Of a stretch of 64,000 nt of DNA, positions 11,030 through 22,410 are shown one piece after another; the first letter of the stretch is position 1; each line of letters opens with the position of its first letter. The DNA is taken from contig CM055271.1 of assembly GCA_029237695.1 (NCBI GenBank), forward strand, positions 86,158,208 to 86,222,207. Reading direction: 5' to 3'. Under the pieces are notes generated by a model. It ran no database searches. It saw nothing but the letters and a program-made list of their open reading frames with translations, and was not told the origin of the DNA. A program made the position numbers and the translations under genes. Source of the stretch: Conchocele bisecta. Taxonomy: Eukaryota; Mollusca; Bivalvia; Lucinida; Thyasiridae.

Positions 11030-13210
11030 GTATATGACCACTAGACTATCTAGCAATTATTACATTACAGGCCTGGAAAGGGCAATGTTGATGCGGACGC
11101 AATGTCCCGACATCCATTGAACACCGAATCTGTTTCGGTAGACACTGTACAAGCTGTGTGTCATGGAATTCAGTGTCAACCTTACATTGAAACTATTTCA
11201 ATGTCCGAAGATGTTCTTGATAATCTTGGCACGGATGACATGACACAGATGTCAGTCAGGCGCAGTACATATATGCTATTTTGAAGCATTGTATTCAGGC
11301 AGTAAGAAGCGGGGAAAACCGGTCCCCGACGCTGGATCCAATGATCATCTTTCATTTTCGCGCACTTTCGACAAGCTGAAGCTTGAACGCGGGGTTTTGT
11401 ACCGAGAAGTGATCATACAGGACAAGTCGAGTCTTCAGCTGATTCTTCCTGCCGAGTGGATCAACAAAGTTAAGGGAATGTTCCATAATGATGTTGGCCA
11501 CCCTGTCAGAGACAGCACCCTGTCTTTAATTAGAGATATATTCTTCTGGCCTGGAATGGCGAGTGATGTAGAACAATGGGTTAATAATTGTGGCCACGGT
11601 GTCAGATTCAAGACCCCAGGGTACCCATAGAGCTCCTTAGGTTAGCATCCAGACTACACAACCATTATAATTGGTGTGTATGGATTGTTTACAGTTGGAT
11701 GTGGCCAAAGGTGGAATCCAGTATGTTCTAGTAATTACGGACCATTTCACCAGATACGCACAGGCCATTCCTACAAAGAACATGACGGCGAAAACCACCG
11801 CTGATGCCTTCATCAACCAATTTGTGCGCCACTACGGGCTACCGAAGAGGATACACTCGGACCAAGGAGCCAACTTCGAGTCCAAGTTGATGAAGGAAGT
11901 GTGCTTGGTTACAAAGATTGCGAAGTCTAGGACGACCCCGTACCATCCCATGTGCAATGGTATGTGTGAACGGTTCAACCGGGATTTTATTGACATGCTT
12001 GGCACATTGGATGTCTCTAAGAAGCCTGATTGGGTCGCTGACATAGGACCACTTGTACATGCGTACAACTCTACCAGACACGATACCACAGGACAGATTC
12101 CATTCCGCTTGATGTTTGGGAGAGAACCTCGTCTTCATGTGGATCTTGCGTTCGGCTTAGACCAGAATAAAGTAACCCAGCCACTGGGAAAGTATGTGTC
12201 AGATTTAGGCGCACGATTCCAGCGGTCCTATGAGAAGGCCAAGGAAGTGATTGAGAAGTCGCAAGGAAATCAGAAGAAGTTCTACGACACAAGGATTCGT
12301 GGAGCACACTTATAACCTGGTGACAGAGTTCTCGTTAAGATTTTGGCCTTCGAAGGTCGGGAAAAAACTTGAAGACAAGTGGTCTGAAGATGTTTATGTC
12401 ATCCATAAACAGATAAGTAGTGATGTGCCGGTCTTCGAAGTTCGTCGGGAAAATGGTACAGGTAAGGACACCTCATAGGAACATTCTTTTACCGATCGGA
12501 TCGCTCCATGAAGAAGAATCCGTTGATGAACATACAGCACCACCACTTACAGACGACAAGCCAATACCTACGCCGAGGCCTAGACCGAAACCTGTTACAA
12601 AACACCAGACAGGACTGATACCAGTACCACGTACGAGACCAATCCCCGCACCGAGAGAAGTAGAAGTAGAAGAAGAAGAGAGCGACGCGGAGTCGGAAAT
12701 TCCAGGTACAGAGTTCAACGTAAATACCGATGTTGTAGAAGGCTCTGAGGCCAGTACAGGTGAGTCTATTCTTCCTGCACAGCCTCATGACGATCTTGGA
12801 TCTGTGCCGGGAGACCCCGGGATGGAGCAGGGTGAGGACGCTCACACTTCTGAAGAGGAGGAAACTGCAGAAGTTCCGTGGATAGCCGCAGAGTTGGAAA
12901 CTCCTTTGGATGTTTCAGACGGGGAAGAGACTGCGGAAGAGGTGCAAATTAGAAGATCTGGGAGAGAGAGAAAGAGACCGAATTGGATGTCATCCGGAGC
13001 ATATCACATGTCCCAACAGCCTACACAATCCCGCGTGCCATGGAAGAATAAAGATGCATTGCTGAATACACTGCTTGAAGATTCTGCTTTTTCAGTCATG
13101 CCTGAAGATATTTCATCGGCCGTGTTTTCAGCAGTTATTAATACTTAATACTTTAATTGCAGATTCTTCCATGGAAATGTCGCGGAGGACATTTTTTCGA
13201 AGGGGGACAG
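11030..13210 (+). pseudogene. Ty3/gypsy LTR retrotransposon, 3' part of pol (RNase H end, integrase, C-terminal tail)
   Basis: RNase H ends in HYRPGKGNVDADAMSRHP (~11062-11118). The integrase zinc domain (11289-11630) has MFHNDVGHP, IRDIFFWPGM and WVNNCG, with the second Cys of the CxxC lost. The frame RAP-stop-VSIQTTQPL-stop-LVCMD joins the core (11671-12315): catalytic D in VCMDCLQLD, D in HSDQGANFE and E in GMCERFNRD. Then come a GPY/F-like KLEDKWSEDVYVIHK and PHRNILLPIGSL, a proline-rich stretch, an acidic stretch and RRSGRERKRPNWMSSG, ending at 13146. Frame changes lie at ~11280, ~11610, ~12315 and ~12470. Gag, protease and RT are absent. The polypurine tract GAAGGGGGACAG (13199-13210) abuts the LTR. 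The 5' half is lost and no 5' LTR is in the window. Confidence 0.9.
13199..13210 (+). promoter_or_regulatory. Polypurine tract of the LTR element
   Basis: GAAGGGGGACAG immediately precedes TGTGGCCGG. A purine tract followed by TG is the usual plus-strand primer site and LTR boundary of Ty3/gypsy elements. Confidence 0.7.
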
Positions 13211-13745
13211 TGTGGCCGGATGAGATTTATGTGCTCTTTTATATTTTAATCACATTGTAATCATGCTCTTGCTATTTTAACATAGGTGTCAGTGTTTGCA
13301 GATTAATGCGAAACGTATTGCAGATAGCTGCACGCTTTTAACTTGACATGACATGACAGAACGACATTATAGTTACCGTCTCCTATATCCCGTTATATTA
13401 GCCGTAGGTATAGCCAATATCATTATATAACCAAATTTCTGATTGGTAGATATTTATTCTAACTGGCAGTTTGATTGGCTTATATAAAAATAGCTCACTA
13501 ACACTTTGCATGAGCTGTCAAATTTTTCTTTCGCGGGATTTTATTATGTTTCAATGATTCGGTCCTCAATAGCAGTCGAAATACTTCATATAGTTTATCT
13601 TATAGAGTGAGCTGGAGAAAGAGGAGGGAGCGGTGAAGAGTTGAGAGGAGGCGGGAGAGATAAAAGTCTGGCCAGGGCGTTAGCCCACAGCAGGCATCGG
13701 GCCTCCTTCATATAAACCGATACCTATTGAATATCGTTGTCTTCA
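13211..13745 (+). mobile_element. 3' LTR of the Ty3/gypsy element
   Basis: Starts TGTGGCCGGATGAGA right after the polypurine tract. A TATA-like TATATAAAAA lies at 13481-13490. Downstream is a purine-rich GAGCTGGAGAAAGAGGAGGG stretch and GGCCAGGGCGTTAGCCC. The 3' end is placed near TTGTCTTCA (13737-13745), just before a poly-C run. This end is a guess, because no second LTR is available to compare. Confidence 0.6.
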
Positions 13746-13755
13746 TGATCCACCA

Positions 13756-13985
13756 CCCCCCCCCCCCCCCCCCTCCAATGGTACTCTCTTACCTGGCAAA
13801 GGGAAAACATATTACATGATCTACATGCATAGTATTTATCATGGAGTCAGATGTGTCCATCATGGAGTAGGCCTTGTATACAAATGTATATCCGTAATGA
13901 GGTATGTCTGTCATAGAGTGAGATATGTACGTCTTGGAGTCAGAGATATCTATCATAGAGTCGGACAGGTCAGTCTGTCATTTAA
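13756..13985. repeat. Poly-C run and degenerate ~30-bp minisatellite
   Basis: An 18-C run at 13756-13773 is followed from 13838 by loose repeats of ATCATGGAGTCAGATGTGTC / CATCATGGAGTAGGCC / CATAGAGTGAGATATG / CTTGGAGTCAGAGATAT / CATAGAGTCGGACAG. The overlapping 95-codon ORF with its recurring HGV/HRV residues is a translation of these units. Confidence 0.5.
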
Positions 13986-14099
13986 GCTAATTAACCAGCC
14001 AGGTGTGATATTGTTTTATATGTTTACATATGTTTATATTTATTACTTGTATTGGGATGGTGTGACATCTGGATGGGGCTATTTATTTAACATGTTTAC

Positions 14100-15230
14100 T
14101 TAGGACCTGTGATATTGTATATTTCAGAGTGGTCGGTTCGTTGGATATGTCGTTTCGTTCGTGTATGGGTCGTTTGATACAGTACATTACTGTTGAGTTG
14201 AATATAGCCGTCATATGTCGTTGACCACCTCTCCCACACCAGGACATCATTAAAAGTGGTCGAACGTACATGTCATCTTATATTATATATAAGGTCATAT
14301 CATAATGGATATATAGAGGACAAGATTACAGTTTTAGTTAGGTGTTGTTATCTTTCTCATTCTCGTATTTATTTTTTGTTTTCTGATGTTGCTTTTTTTT
14401 TCTTTTTTTTTTAAAGCTGAAATCTAGCTCAAACCCCTTTTTCTATATTATTACCAAAAAATCCGTAAACATAATACACACTTGAATTGAATTGTATCTG
14501 CCATTATTGCATCGAATGGGCCTCAGGCTGACATGGGAGGACAGTGTGTGTTTTTTTTAGATTTTCAAGAGTTATGTCCGCCTGGTACCCTAATTACCTT
14601 GTTCAAGGAGAGGCACTCTATAAGATAGCAATCGTTCGTTCCAATCCTCTTTACACTGATTGTATGCTGAAAATGATGTAATTATTATTTAATAAAATAT
14701 GTTTATATCAACACAACGTACATGTACACGATGAAGTACCTCCTGGAAATAAATCCATTTATTTTCCTGATCGTTGACAATAGCAGACACATAACACGCG
14801 TGTCTTCTAAAGCAAACTGTGATTGTTGATGACTGTGGAACGTGGGATTACACAACGGCAAATACAGTAAAATCTACTTGCGTTACTGAATGTTGCAGCC
14901 TGAGAATGGTTGAACTGAAAAATAGCCTATTTTTAGTGAAATGTAGGTCAAGAGGCGAGACCCTCCTTGGATCCATTGAATCCGCAACCGGAAGACACAC
15001 GGGTCGTTACAATGAGTAGATATTACGTAACTCACAAGGAAAACAGAAAGTAACACGAACGTGTAACATATTTTGTGGGCAAGACTGATAAATCACTTGG
15101 CAATTTAGTTCGGTATGAATATCGAGGAAATCAACATGTGCAGGCGAATCCGCACGGAAATGCAAAACGTAACTAGAGAAAGTGAGCAGGGGCTTACGTA
15201 TACCCCCGGCCGCCGCCTGGACCGACAAAT
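14100..15230. other. No recognisable gene
   Basis: AT-rich, with a T/TTTTC run at 14390-14415. The short ORFs have no recognisable motif. Confidence 0.5.
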
Positions 15231-15430
15231 ACAAACTTTAAGGATAATATTTTTTTTAAAAACATTAACACAAATTTCTAAGTAATTTGACCTTGACCTT
15301 GGACATGAAGGCCGCATGGGTGTGGTATGTAAACATAAAATATGGATGATAAGGAAGTATATGAAAATTGAAGTCAATCAGACTTACCGTTGCAGAGATA
15401 ATGGGTACCAAAATGGCTAAGTGTTCCAGC
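15230..15430 (+). repeat. Family B, diverged partial copy
   Basis: AAACATTAACACAAATTTCT, TAATTTGACCTTGACCTTGG, CATGAAGGCCGCATGGG and ATATGGATGATAA follow the order of the second half of family B. The 5' part and the CGGA tail are missing. Confidence 0.55.
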
Positions 15431-15559
15431 AACATTTCGAAGGTGACAATGGTCAATGTCGTGTTAATGGTGGCGCGAGTGTGCCACAAATGTTCAGGTG
15501 AACCGAGTGTCCAAATAACGAAGCAATTGTTTGCGTAAAATTGAAGATATTACATGTTG

Positions 15560-17080
15560 GAATGGAATGGTGCTTACCGGCTCATCACCACAAAAGAGTA
15601 TCATTTGGGGACAATCGATGTAGATTACAAATAATAGTAAAATAGTATGTTAAATGTGGTAGCCAATCAGATAATTAGGGTAACAATAAAAAGTATGATG
15701 AACTAGAAAATGTGTTTATAGACACGGAGGCTAAATTCAAAGTTCAAAATGGGGAGATAATCCACGACTCACTGTCAAAGCAAAAATAGAAATTCATTTT
15801 GCGCATCTATTCACCATAAGGAAGCTACATACCAAGTTTCAGGTCTGTATCAAGTACGGTTTAAAAGTGTTTTAAAAGTCCAAAAGGGGGAGATAATACA
15901 TGACCCGGGGGTCGAATCAAAATTCGAAATAAAAATTGCGCATCCACTCATCATAAAGAAGCTGCATATCAAGGTGCATGTCTGTATCTAGTACGGTTTA
16001 AAAGTGTTGCGTGTTACAAGGTTGGTGACAGACGGACGGAAAGACGGACAAGGGTAACACCAAATTCCCCCTCCACTATCGTGATGGGGCATAACAATAG
16101 AAATGAGCAACACGTATACAATAATAAACATATATAATGGAATGGTGCTTAACGGCTCATCAACACAAAATAGTATCATTTAGGGCCAAGTAATTTAAAT
16201 GAAGAAAACAAATAATAACTAGAAAACGTCGATGGCGCGCCATCGCAATACATGTATACCCACTTTCCCCAAATGCTAAGTCCGAAAGGGGGAGGTAATC
16301 CATGATGGAGGGTCGGATAAAAAATCCGAATTCACTTTGCGCATCAGCACATCAAAACGAAGCTACGAACCAAATATCAGACGCGTAGGTATTAAGGTGA
16401 AAAAGTTTTTCGACCTACGAGGAAAAATAGTGAAATTCCAAGTCCGAAAGGGGGAGATAATCCATGATGGAAGGTCGGATCAAAAATCCGAATTCACTTT
16501 GCGCATCATAACGAAGCTACATATGAAATATCAGAAATGTAGGTATTAAGGTGAGAAAGTTTTTCGACTTACAATGAAAAATAGGGAAATTCTGAGTCCG
16601 AAAGGGGGAGATAATCCATGATGGAGGGTCGAATGAAAAATCCGAATTCACTTTGCGCATGTGCACATGATAACGAAGCTACATAGCAAATATCAGGCGC
16701 GTAGGTATGAAGGTGAAAAAGGTTTTAGAGTTACAAGGAAAAAATGGGAAATTCTGAGTCCGAAAGGGGGAGATAATCCATGATGGAGGGTCGGATGAAA
16801 AATCTGAATTCACTTTGCGCATCTGCACATGATAACGAAGCTATATACCAAATATCAGGCGCGTAGGTATGAAGGTGAAAAAGTTTTTCGAGTTACAAGA
16901 AACGTGACGGACGTACGGACGGACGTACGGACATACGGACGGACGGACACTCGTGACGAAAACAATATACCCATTTTTTTCCCCCAAAAAAATGGGTATA
17001 ATAAAATACTATCAGTATGTTAGATGTAGTAGGCAATCAAATGATTAGGGGTAATAATAAAACATATGATGAACACTATA
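15560..17080 (+). repeat. Family C element with 4-unit ~160-bp array and two CGGA tails
   Basis: Units starting AGTCCGAAAGGGGGAG begin at 16279, 16441, 16595 and 16757. Each continues with GATAATCCATGATGGAGGGT, AATCCGAATTCACTTTGCGC and ATATCAGGCGCGTAGGTAT. Two older units lie at ~15745 and ~15880. CGGA-rich tails follow at 16028-16050 and 16907-16950, the second ending in the hairpin TACCCATTTTTTT...AAAAAAATGGGTA. Blocks at 15623-15690 and 17004-17075 (AGTATGTTANATGTNGTAG ... ATGATGAAC) match each other on either side, as do 15561-15610 and 16138-16180, so repeats are nested or duplicated here. Confidence 0.8.
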
Positions 17081-17169
17081 AATGAGCAACATGTATACAA
17101 TGATAAAATTATAGAGATTAGAAACATGTATAATGTAAAATTATAAAAATAGATTTTCCGATGCAAGCT

Positions 17170-18300
17170 GGTTTCATGGAGAAAGCTAAGCAAACCTTCA
17201 ATGTTCTCCACCTGGAATAACTCCGCAAGTGAAGCAACATTGAAGTGTTTGCCTCGAAATATCGGCAAAGTCGATACAACCCAGTAGGATGTGCTTCACG
17301 GAAAATGCGCTGCGGCACTGTATACACCATGGACGCGGCTCACCTTTGAGCATATACGAATACGTTAGTAGTGTATGTCCAATACGTAATCGACTAAGGA
17401 CAACTTCATCCCGGCAGACACTCCTGTAGCCAGGAGTCCATTCGCCCAAAGTCGGTGTCACAGCATGAACTTTATTATCTTTGGGCAGGTCACACCGGGT
17501 CGGCATTGTATCAGAGATGAACGAGTTGATGGATGATTTAAAATCATGATAGCAAACAGTAAAATTAGAAGTCGGTAGCTCCAGGGCGGCTTTGGCAGCA
17601 CTATCTGCCCTGTCATTGCCCTTGATACCAGTATGACTGGGAGCCAACAAAAAAGTATGTCCTTGTCAGACGAAAGTAAAATATGGTGTAGCTCCATGAT
17701 TTGGCGGATAAGTGGATGTTCAAGCTTCATGTTGTACAAAGCTTGTAGTGAAGAGAAAGTATCGGAAAATAAAATGAATTGCTTTCTCCAAGATATTTTC
17801 GCAAAATCAAGAGGAAGTAGAATTGTCCTCCATTCAGCAGAAAATATCGAAGATTTATCTGGGAGTCTGGATTGAAGATCTCCATCGGGGACAGCTGCAG
17901 CAGCAGCTACCTTTTCCTTTGAGCCATCAGTGAACAGCGGAGTGTATGTATTGTATCTGTCTTTAACGTCAAGAAAAAGTGATTTAAAAATGGATGGACA
18001 GGGATTCCGTTGGGGAAAATAAAAAAATCGCCACTTCAAAAAATTGGCGATAAAAAAATACAATTTTCGAAAAAAAAAAAAAAAAAGGAATTTTTTTTTT
18101 ATATTTTTTTCGAAAATTGTAATTTGTTTTCGCCAATTGTTTATTTTTATCGCCAATTGCGAAAGTGGCGATCGCCAGCGGAATCCCTGGATGGATCCGT
18201 TGTTGCTTTCGTGTGCTGCCTAAGATCGAAGATCACCTCCAAAGAAAACGTGCTTTGAACCAAAGAGCGAGAAAAGCGACCAGTATCACATGTAGCATGC
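17170..18300 (-). pseudogene. I-type LINE RNase H domain and 3' tail of ORF2
   Basis: Read on the minus strand, TPLFTDGSKE (plus 17921-17940), SAEWRTILLPLDFAK, FILFSDTFSSLQAL and GNDRADSAAKAALELP give the four acidic positions (D, E, D, D) of RNase H. The frame changes by one base at CWLP/SHTGIKGN (~17640). The second frame runs to 17198 and includes GEWTPGYRS...RDEVVLSRLRIGHTLLTYSYML and a C-x2-C-x7-H-x4-C knuckle (CIQC...KHILLGC), the usual C-terminal end of I-type LINEs. Upstream, the frame is split by a palindromic MITE (17999-18189). With that removed it stays open to ~18300 (DLRQHTKATTDPSIFKS). RT and endonuclease are not in the window. Confidence 0.85.
17999..18189. mobile_element. Palindromic MITE inserted in the LINE RNase H
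   Basis: Terminal inverted repeat CAGGGATTCCGTTGG / CCAGCGGAATCCCTG. Inside are mirrored CGCCACTT and ATTGGCGAT blocks, TACAATTTTCGAAAAAA / TTTTTTCGAAAATTGTA and a poly-A/T centre, so most of the 191 bp folds into one hairpin. The flanks carry GATGGA on both sides (17993-17998 and 18190-18195), a probable 6-bp target duplication. Removing the element plus one GATGGA restores an open LINE frame. The CAGGG end is hAT-like, but an 8-bp duplication is not seen. Confidence 0.8.
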
Positions 18301-18360
18301 GCGCTCTTTACACAAATTGACAATGTTCACTATTTTTCTATGAAACTGTACGGTGTTCCA

Positions 18361-18660
18361 TTAAGGTCATCGTAATATCCCTATCGGGTCGATATATGTA
18401 CTACGATAGTGCGATGACGATACCACGATGGCGATAATACGATAACACGATGATGATAGTACAATAGTGTGATCACGCCACGATCACGATTTTATGATAG
18501 CACGATAACGATCACGCGATATCACGACGACGATACTACAATATCATATCGTAGTACGGCTATCGTAGTATCGTACATTCGTATCGTATCCTAGTATCAC
18601 ACTATGGTAATGTAGCGTCGTTCTATCGTCATCGTGCTATCGTGATACCGCCTTACTGGT
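18361..18660. repeat. Palindromic block of ACGATAGTACGAT-like simple repeats
   Basis: Dense variants of TACGATAGTGCGATGACGAT in the first half and of ATCGTCATCGTGCTATCGTG in the second, so the two halves pair. It behaves like a cryptically simple fold-back. No coding signal. Confidence 0.7.
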
Positions 18661-18743
18661 AGAAATGCGCATGCACATTGTTTGTAAGCCATAATGACAT
18701 AACGTCTACAAGCAAACTATGAAGAGTTTACATTTAAATTATC

Positions 18744-18998
18744 TTGCTACTGCACTCCGCGTCGGAGTAAAATGTTTCATATCGAAACATGCACCAATGC
18801 CCTGACGAGTTGCCACTTAACTATAGTTGGTGCCATCACATAAACACAATTTCGTCTAGTAACTGGCGAAAATTTCTTGCGCCGGTTACTAGACGAAATG
18901 TGTTTCATGTAGTATTTTCTGCATGTAGCTGAATTGGAACTCGTCAGAAATCCGGCGCCTATTGCTACGTGAAACATTTCAGAGTGCGGCACCAGTGA
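18744..18998. mobile_element. Fold-back MITE family F1, copy 1
   Basis: Outer ends: TACTGCACTCCGCGTCGG on the left, AGAGTGCGGCACCAGTG on the right (inverted), with ATGTTTCA / TGAAACAT just inside. The centre is a strong hairpin, ACACAATTTCGTCTAGTAAC (18844-18863) against GTTACTAGACGAAATGTGTT. The same CACTGGTGC[TC]GCACTC ends bound 29842-30055. Confidence 0.7.
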
Positions 18999-19442
18999 TT
19001 ATATACATGACGTTGTGCAATGGACATGCGTTGGGGCATTAAGTGTGACCAGAGTAAAGTCAGACCAAGCTGTGCATCTGTCATGATCCGCACTCTGATC
19101 TTACAATAAAAAGTTCCGTACGATGATATCACAACATCGGATGTTAGTGAGAACCTTGTCGGAAATTTTAGATTTGCATTACAAACTTCTTAGTTGTAAA
19201 TAATCATATTCATCTTGTTTTAAAACTGTGATCAATCAAAACTGTCGCGCAACGTCCTATGGGGCTAATGATGTTTTGTTAAACATAAATGCAATTCAAG
19301 TTGGTGGGGTAGGGTTTCAACATGTGGAGCACAATGTCAATGTAAATATGTACGTGGAAATACGTTGATGTTTGGATAACTTTGCACATGTCTAATCCGT
19401 GCTGCATTATTCCCACCTACAATAGTAAAGTTTGGCTGCACG

Positions 19443-19498
19443 AAAAACAAATGAGTGATATCACATATTGGAATGAGTTATATCACCCATTTGTTTTT
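19443..19498. repeat. Short hairpin
   Basis: AAAAACAAATGAGTGATATC pairs with GATATAAC.../ATCACCCATTTGTTTTT with a ~12-base loop. Possibly a remnant of a small MITE. Confidence 0.5.
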
Positions 19499-19710
19499 AA
19501 TGAACAAATGATTGTATTAAATTAACAGCCTTCTATATAGAAACCACCCTGTAGGGAACGCAAAACTAGCAAAACATGTGACATATTACCCTAATGGACC
19601 ACGTGGTTCTTTAGGGATTTTTCTTTGGGAGCCAAAATCACGACGGAACAATGGAAATAAGCATGTTTTTTTTGTTAAAGTTACATTTCCGGTCAACACA
19701 GACATGATAA

Positions 19711-19787
19711 GGAGCGAACTATAGCTTGGGTATGTGTTGGGCCATGCTTGTAAAGTCTGGGCACTGGTTCGATTCCCGCATCCAGCG
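19711..19787 (+). tRNA. Degraded tRNA-Thr(TGT)-like sequence, possible SINE head
   Basis: A perfect B-box (GGTTCGATTCC) lies 3' of an anticodon-loop-like CTTGTAA (anticodon TGT, Thr), and an A-box-like TAGCTTGGGTATG lies upstream at the right distance. The acceptor arms (GGAGCGA / ATCCAGC) do not pair well and the T-stem has mismatches, so this is a tRNA pseudogene or tRNA-derived SINE and not a working tRNA. Confidence 0.4.
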
Positions 19788-20100
19788 AATTATTGTTTAT
19801 TTCCGAGGATAAATGTGAACGTTATATGTATGAAACAGTACCGTAATGCAGTATGTGTTATTGGATTCTGATATGTACCATAACCGTGCAATAATAGCTT
19901 TAAGCCGTTTAAAAGCAAAATATTGCAGCACTCCACTAGTCTACTGGGAGGATTAAGTTGACTAAGGGAGGTTACTGGTAGCAGTATCTATTTTATTGTA
20001 ATGATGTATATTTGCTGTGTGCTTTTGCATCGATTCAATGACAATTAATCAAACTGTATCGGCCACTATTTTATACAACCAAGCGTGTCGCCTATGTGAC

Positions 20101-20300
20101 AAATGTACATAGCTACAGATAATGTGCGTATTGGCGTATTTTACGCACTTCTTTTAGCTGAATACGCATTTATTATCAAAAGTGGGAGTACAAAAGACTC
20201 ACAGCAATGCGAAAATATGCATTGATTTTCAAATCGAGTATACTGTAATAAGTTGAAAATGTACTTAGTTGAGTTGCAATTGTTTGCTTTTTGAATTAAA
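20101..20300 (+). repeat. Dispersed repeat family D, copy 1
   Basis: GTGCGTATTGGCGTATTT...AGCTGAATACGCAT...AGTGGGAGTACAAAA...ACTCACAGCAATG...GATTTTCAAAT...TACTTAGTTGAG. The same blocks in reverse order and orientation occur at 31614-31790 and, across a retroposon, at 31075-31168. Just downstream (20360-20440), AATACACATTGAATTTNAAA and ACAAAACTTATCTGGAGCTC match the start of the 65-bp array at 23.6 kb. Confidence 0.7.
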
Positions 20301-20924
20301 AAAGAAAGAAAAAAATTAGATTTTTATCATTTATTGAAAATCAATAATACATTTCTAAACATGGTAAAAGTAAAATACACATTGAATTTTAAAATCTGTG
20401 GGTGTAAGACGCTCTTGACACAAAACTTATCTGGAGCTCTGTAGTGTAGATGCAGACATCCAAAGTTTGATTATGGTCTACACAGTTCACAATTCTGGGA
20501 AACATCAGTTATGCCCCCTATGCGATAGCAAGAGGGACATATTGAGTTGCTCTTGAGGTTATGTAGAAAAGTTATATTAGTCATTATGATAATTTAATCT
20601 ACGTAATCTCGTAGTTATACACTATATACTTTTGGGGTGTCCTGGGGTGTTTAGTAGGATCCTGCATTTCAGCTATTGGTTCGGTTTCTAGAGTGAGACC
20701 CTGTATTTTTTTCAAATGCAATGCATGTAAACATGTATACACCGGTACTGAGGGTAGGAACAAAATAAAAATCTGATGGAGTGGCCTAGCTAAGTTATGT
20801 CTGTGACACTAGGCCCCATTGTCTCCACCCCATGTCTGAAAACTACTGTAAATACATGTATCATCTCTGTTCTGCTCAATATTAAAGCATGCCAATATTG
20901 TGAAAACAGTTGACCAATAATTCC

Positions 20925-21268
20925 AGCACAAAAATATTTACACAATTACCTAACATTTGATTGGCCCGTAGCAAGTCTCTGTCCAACATTTATATCCCAG
21001 TCGCCATGCCGAACTACTTTCCATAACCGTGAGGCGCAGTTAAAATAATTCTTAAGAAAACGGAAAATAAACACATTTTCTTGATGAATTTATTTCAAAT
21101 GCTGGAATTATAAGGAATGAATGGACTTTTTGTTGAATTTATCGGGGTATAAACTTGGAAAAGTCGCGGGAATACTGGACGAGGCCTTCCAGCCTTCGTC
21201 CAGTATTCCCGCAACTTGTCCAAGTTTATATCCCCGATAAATTCCACAAAAAGGCCATTCATTCCTAT
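20925..21268 (+). mobile_element. Fold-back element family F2, copy 1
   Basis: A ~190-bp unique part (CAGCACAAAAATATTTACAC...CATTTGATTGGCCC...CAGTTAAAATAATTCTTAAG) leads into a 157-bp near-perfect palindrome (21112-21268): GGAATGAATGG...TTTATCGGGGTATAAACTTG...CGCGGGAATACTGGACGA and its complement. Copies: 34334-34696 (inverted) and 39090-39450. A 5'-part-only piece lies at 55535-55580. Confidence 0.8.
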
Positions 21269-21404
21269 AATACAACATTGGACCAGCTTTTTGTCAAATC
21301 TAGCTTGAGTGTCACCGTAGATGACTACTAGCTCAAGTGGACAGGCCATGACATGTCGGGCTGACCGTACTCAAGTCGATAGAGATTGATAATGCATAAA
21401 ACGG

Positions 21405-22110
21405 TAACAGGTTGTTTCGCCCCGGTGACCCGTTCGTCCCGTGGGTCGATTCGCCCCGGTGACCTGTTCACCCCGGGTCGGTTCGCCTACACAAAGTTAA
21501 TGGTGAAACAAATTAAATAATAATATCTATCACGTTAGCCACCGTTTCATATAGAAAGATATGTAAACAACATATCCCTATATGGAACAGCATTACCAGC
21601 TGGCACCACGAGGTGTGAGTTAGAATTCACGCAAAACAATATATATTTCAGACAAAAATTATAATGTGCTTGGCAAATTAAACATATGTTATTATCTGTG
21701 AATCATCTTTAATCCTAATTGCAATTTGTATTAAAATAGGTATTGTGGTATATTAACATTATAGTTTTATCGTCATGTATCAAATAATCGCAGATTATCC
21801 TTTTATAAACTTCCATAATGGTCTAACAATTTAACTAATTTAACTAACAAACCTAATTAATTACCTTACATTAAATTCACCCCACAAATGGCACCATATT
21901 CAATACTCAGTAAAATCGGGGCGAACATACCCATATAATCTGCTATTTTAACCATATCAGATGCAACGTTAACATCGGTGCGAAACAACCCACCTCAACC
22001 CATATTCATAACCAGATCCAACGCAAGTTTAAGATCTGGGCGAATCGACCCAGGGCGAACCGACCTCGTGCAAACGGGTAATCGGAGCAAGACAACCCGG
22101 GACCCATCAA
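21405..22110. mobile_element. ~700-bp non-autonomous element with mosaic GGTCGGTTCGCCC inverted ends
   Basis: The left end has GGTTGTTTCGCCCC (21410), GGGTCGATTCGCCC (21443-21456) and GGGTCGGTTCGCC (21475-21487). The right end has the complements GGGCGAATCGACCC (22038-22051), GGGCGAACCGACC (22053-22065) and GCAAGACAACC (22085). The AT-rich middle has no ORF. These are multiple short subterminal inverted repeats and not one continuous TIR. Superfamily unknown. Confidence 0.65.
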
Positions 22111-22294
22111 ACGCAAGTGACTGAACACACAAATGAATTCTTTATTTAAACTGTGATCAGTGTTAGTGTAAAACTCCCAAGTGACCATACATGTATGTGA
22201 GAGTGAGGTCGATTTTGTTAGTTTATTAATATTATTTTTTATGAATTTTAATAAATTAATGAAAAAAGTGTTAAAACATAATGGGCCGTTTTAG

Positions 22295-22410
22295 TAGGGG
22301 ACGTTTTGACCAAATTTCAAAATATTGGGGGATGTTTTGACCAAATAGGGACCATTTTGACCTGGACCCGACATCTGGTCCGTTATGTCCATGGTCCGTT
22401 ATGTCCAGGT
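22295..22410. repeat. Short repeats GGGACGTTTTGACC / GGTCCGTTATGTCC
   Basis: GGGGACGTTTTGACCAAAT (22296) and GGGGGATGTTTTGACCAAAT (22327) are a ~30-bp tandem. TGGTCCGTTATGTCCATGG and TGGTCCGTTATGTCCAGG follow (22376-22409). Similar in style to the ends of the 21.4-kb element, so possibly one end of a related element. Confidence 0.5.
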
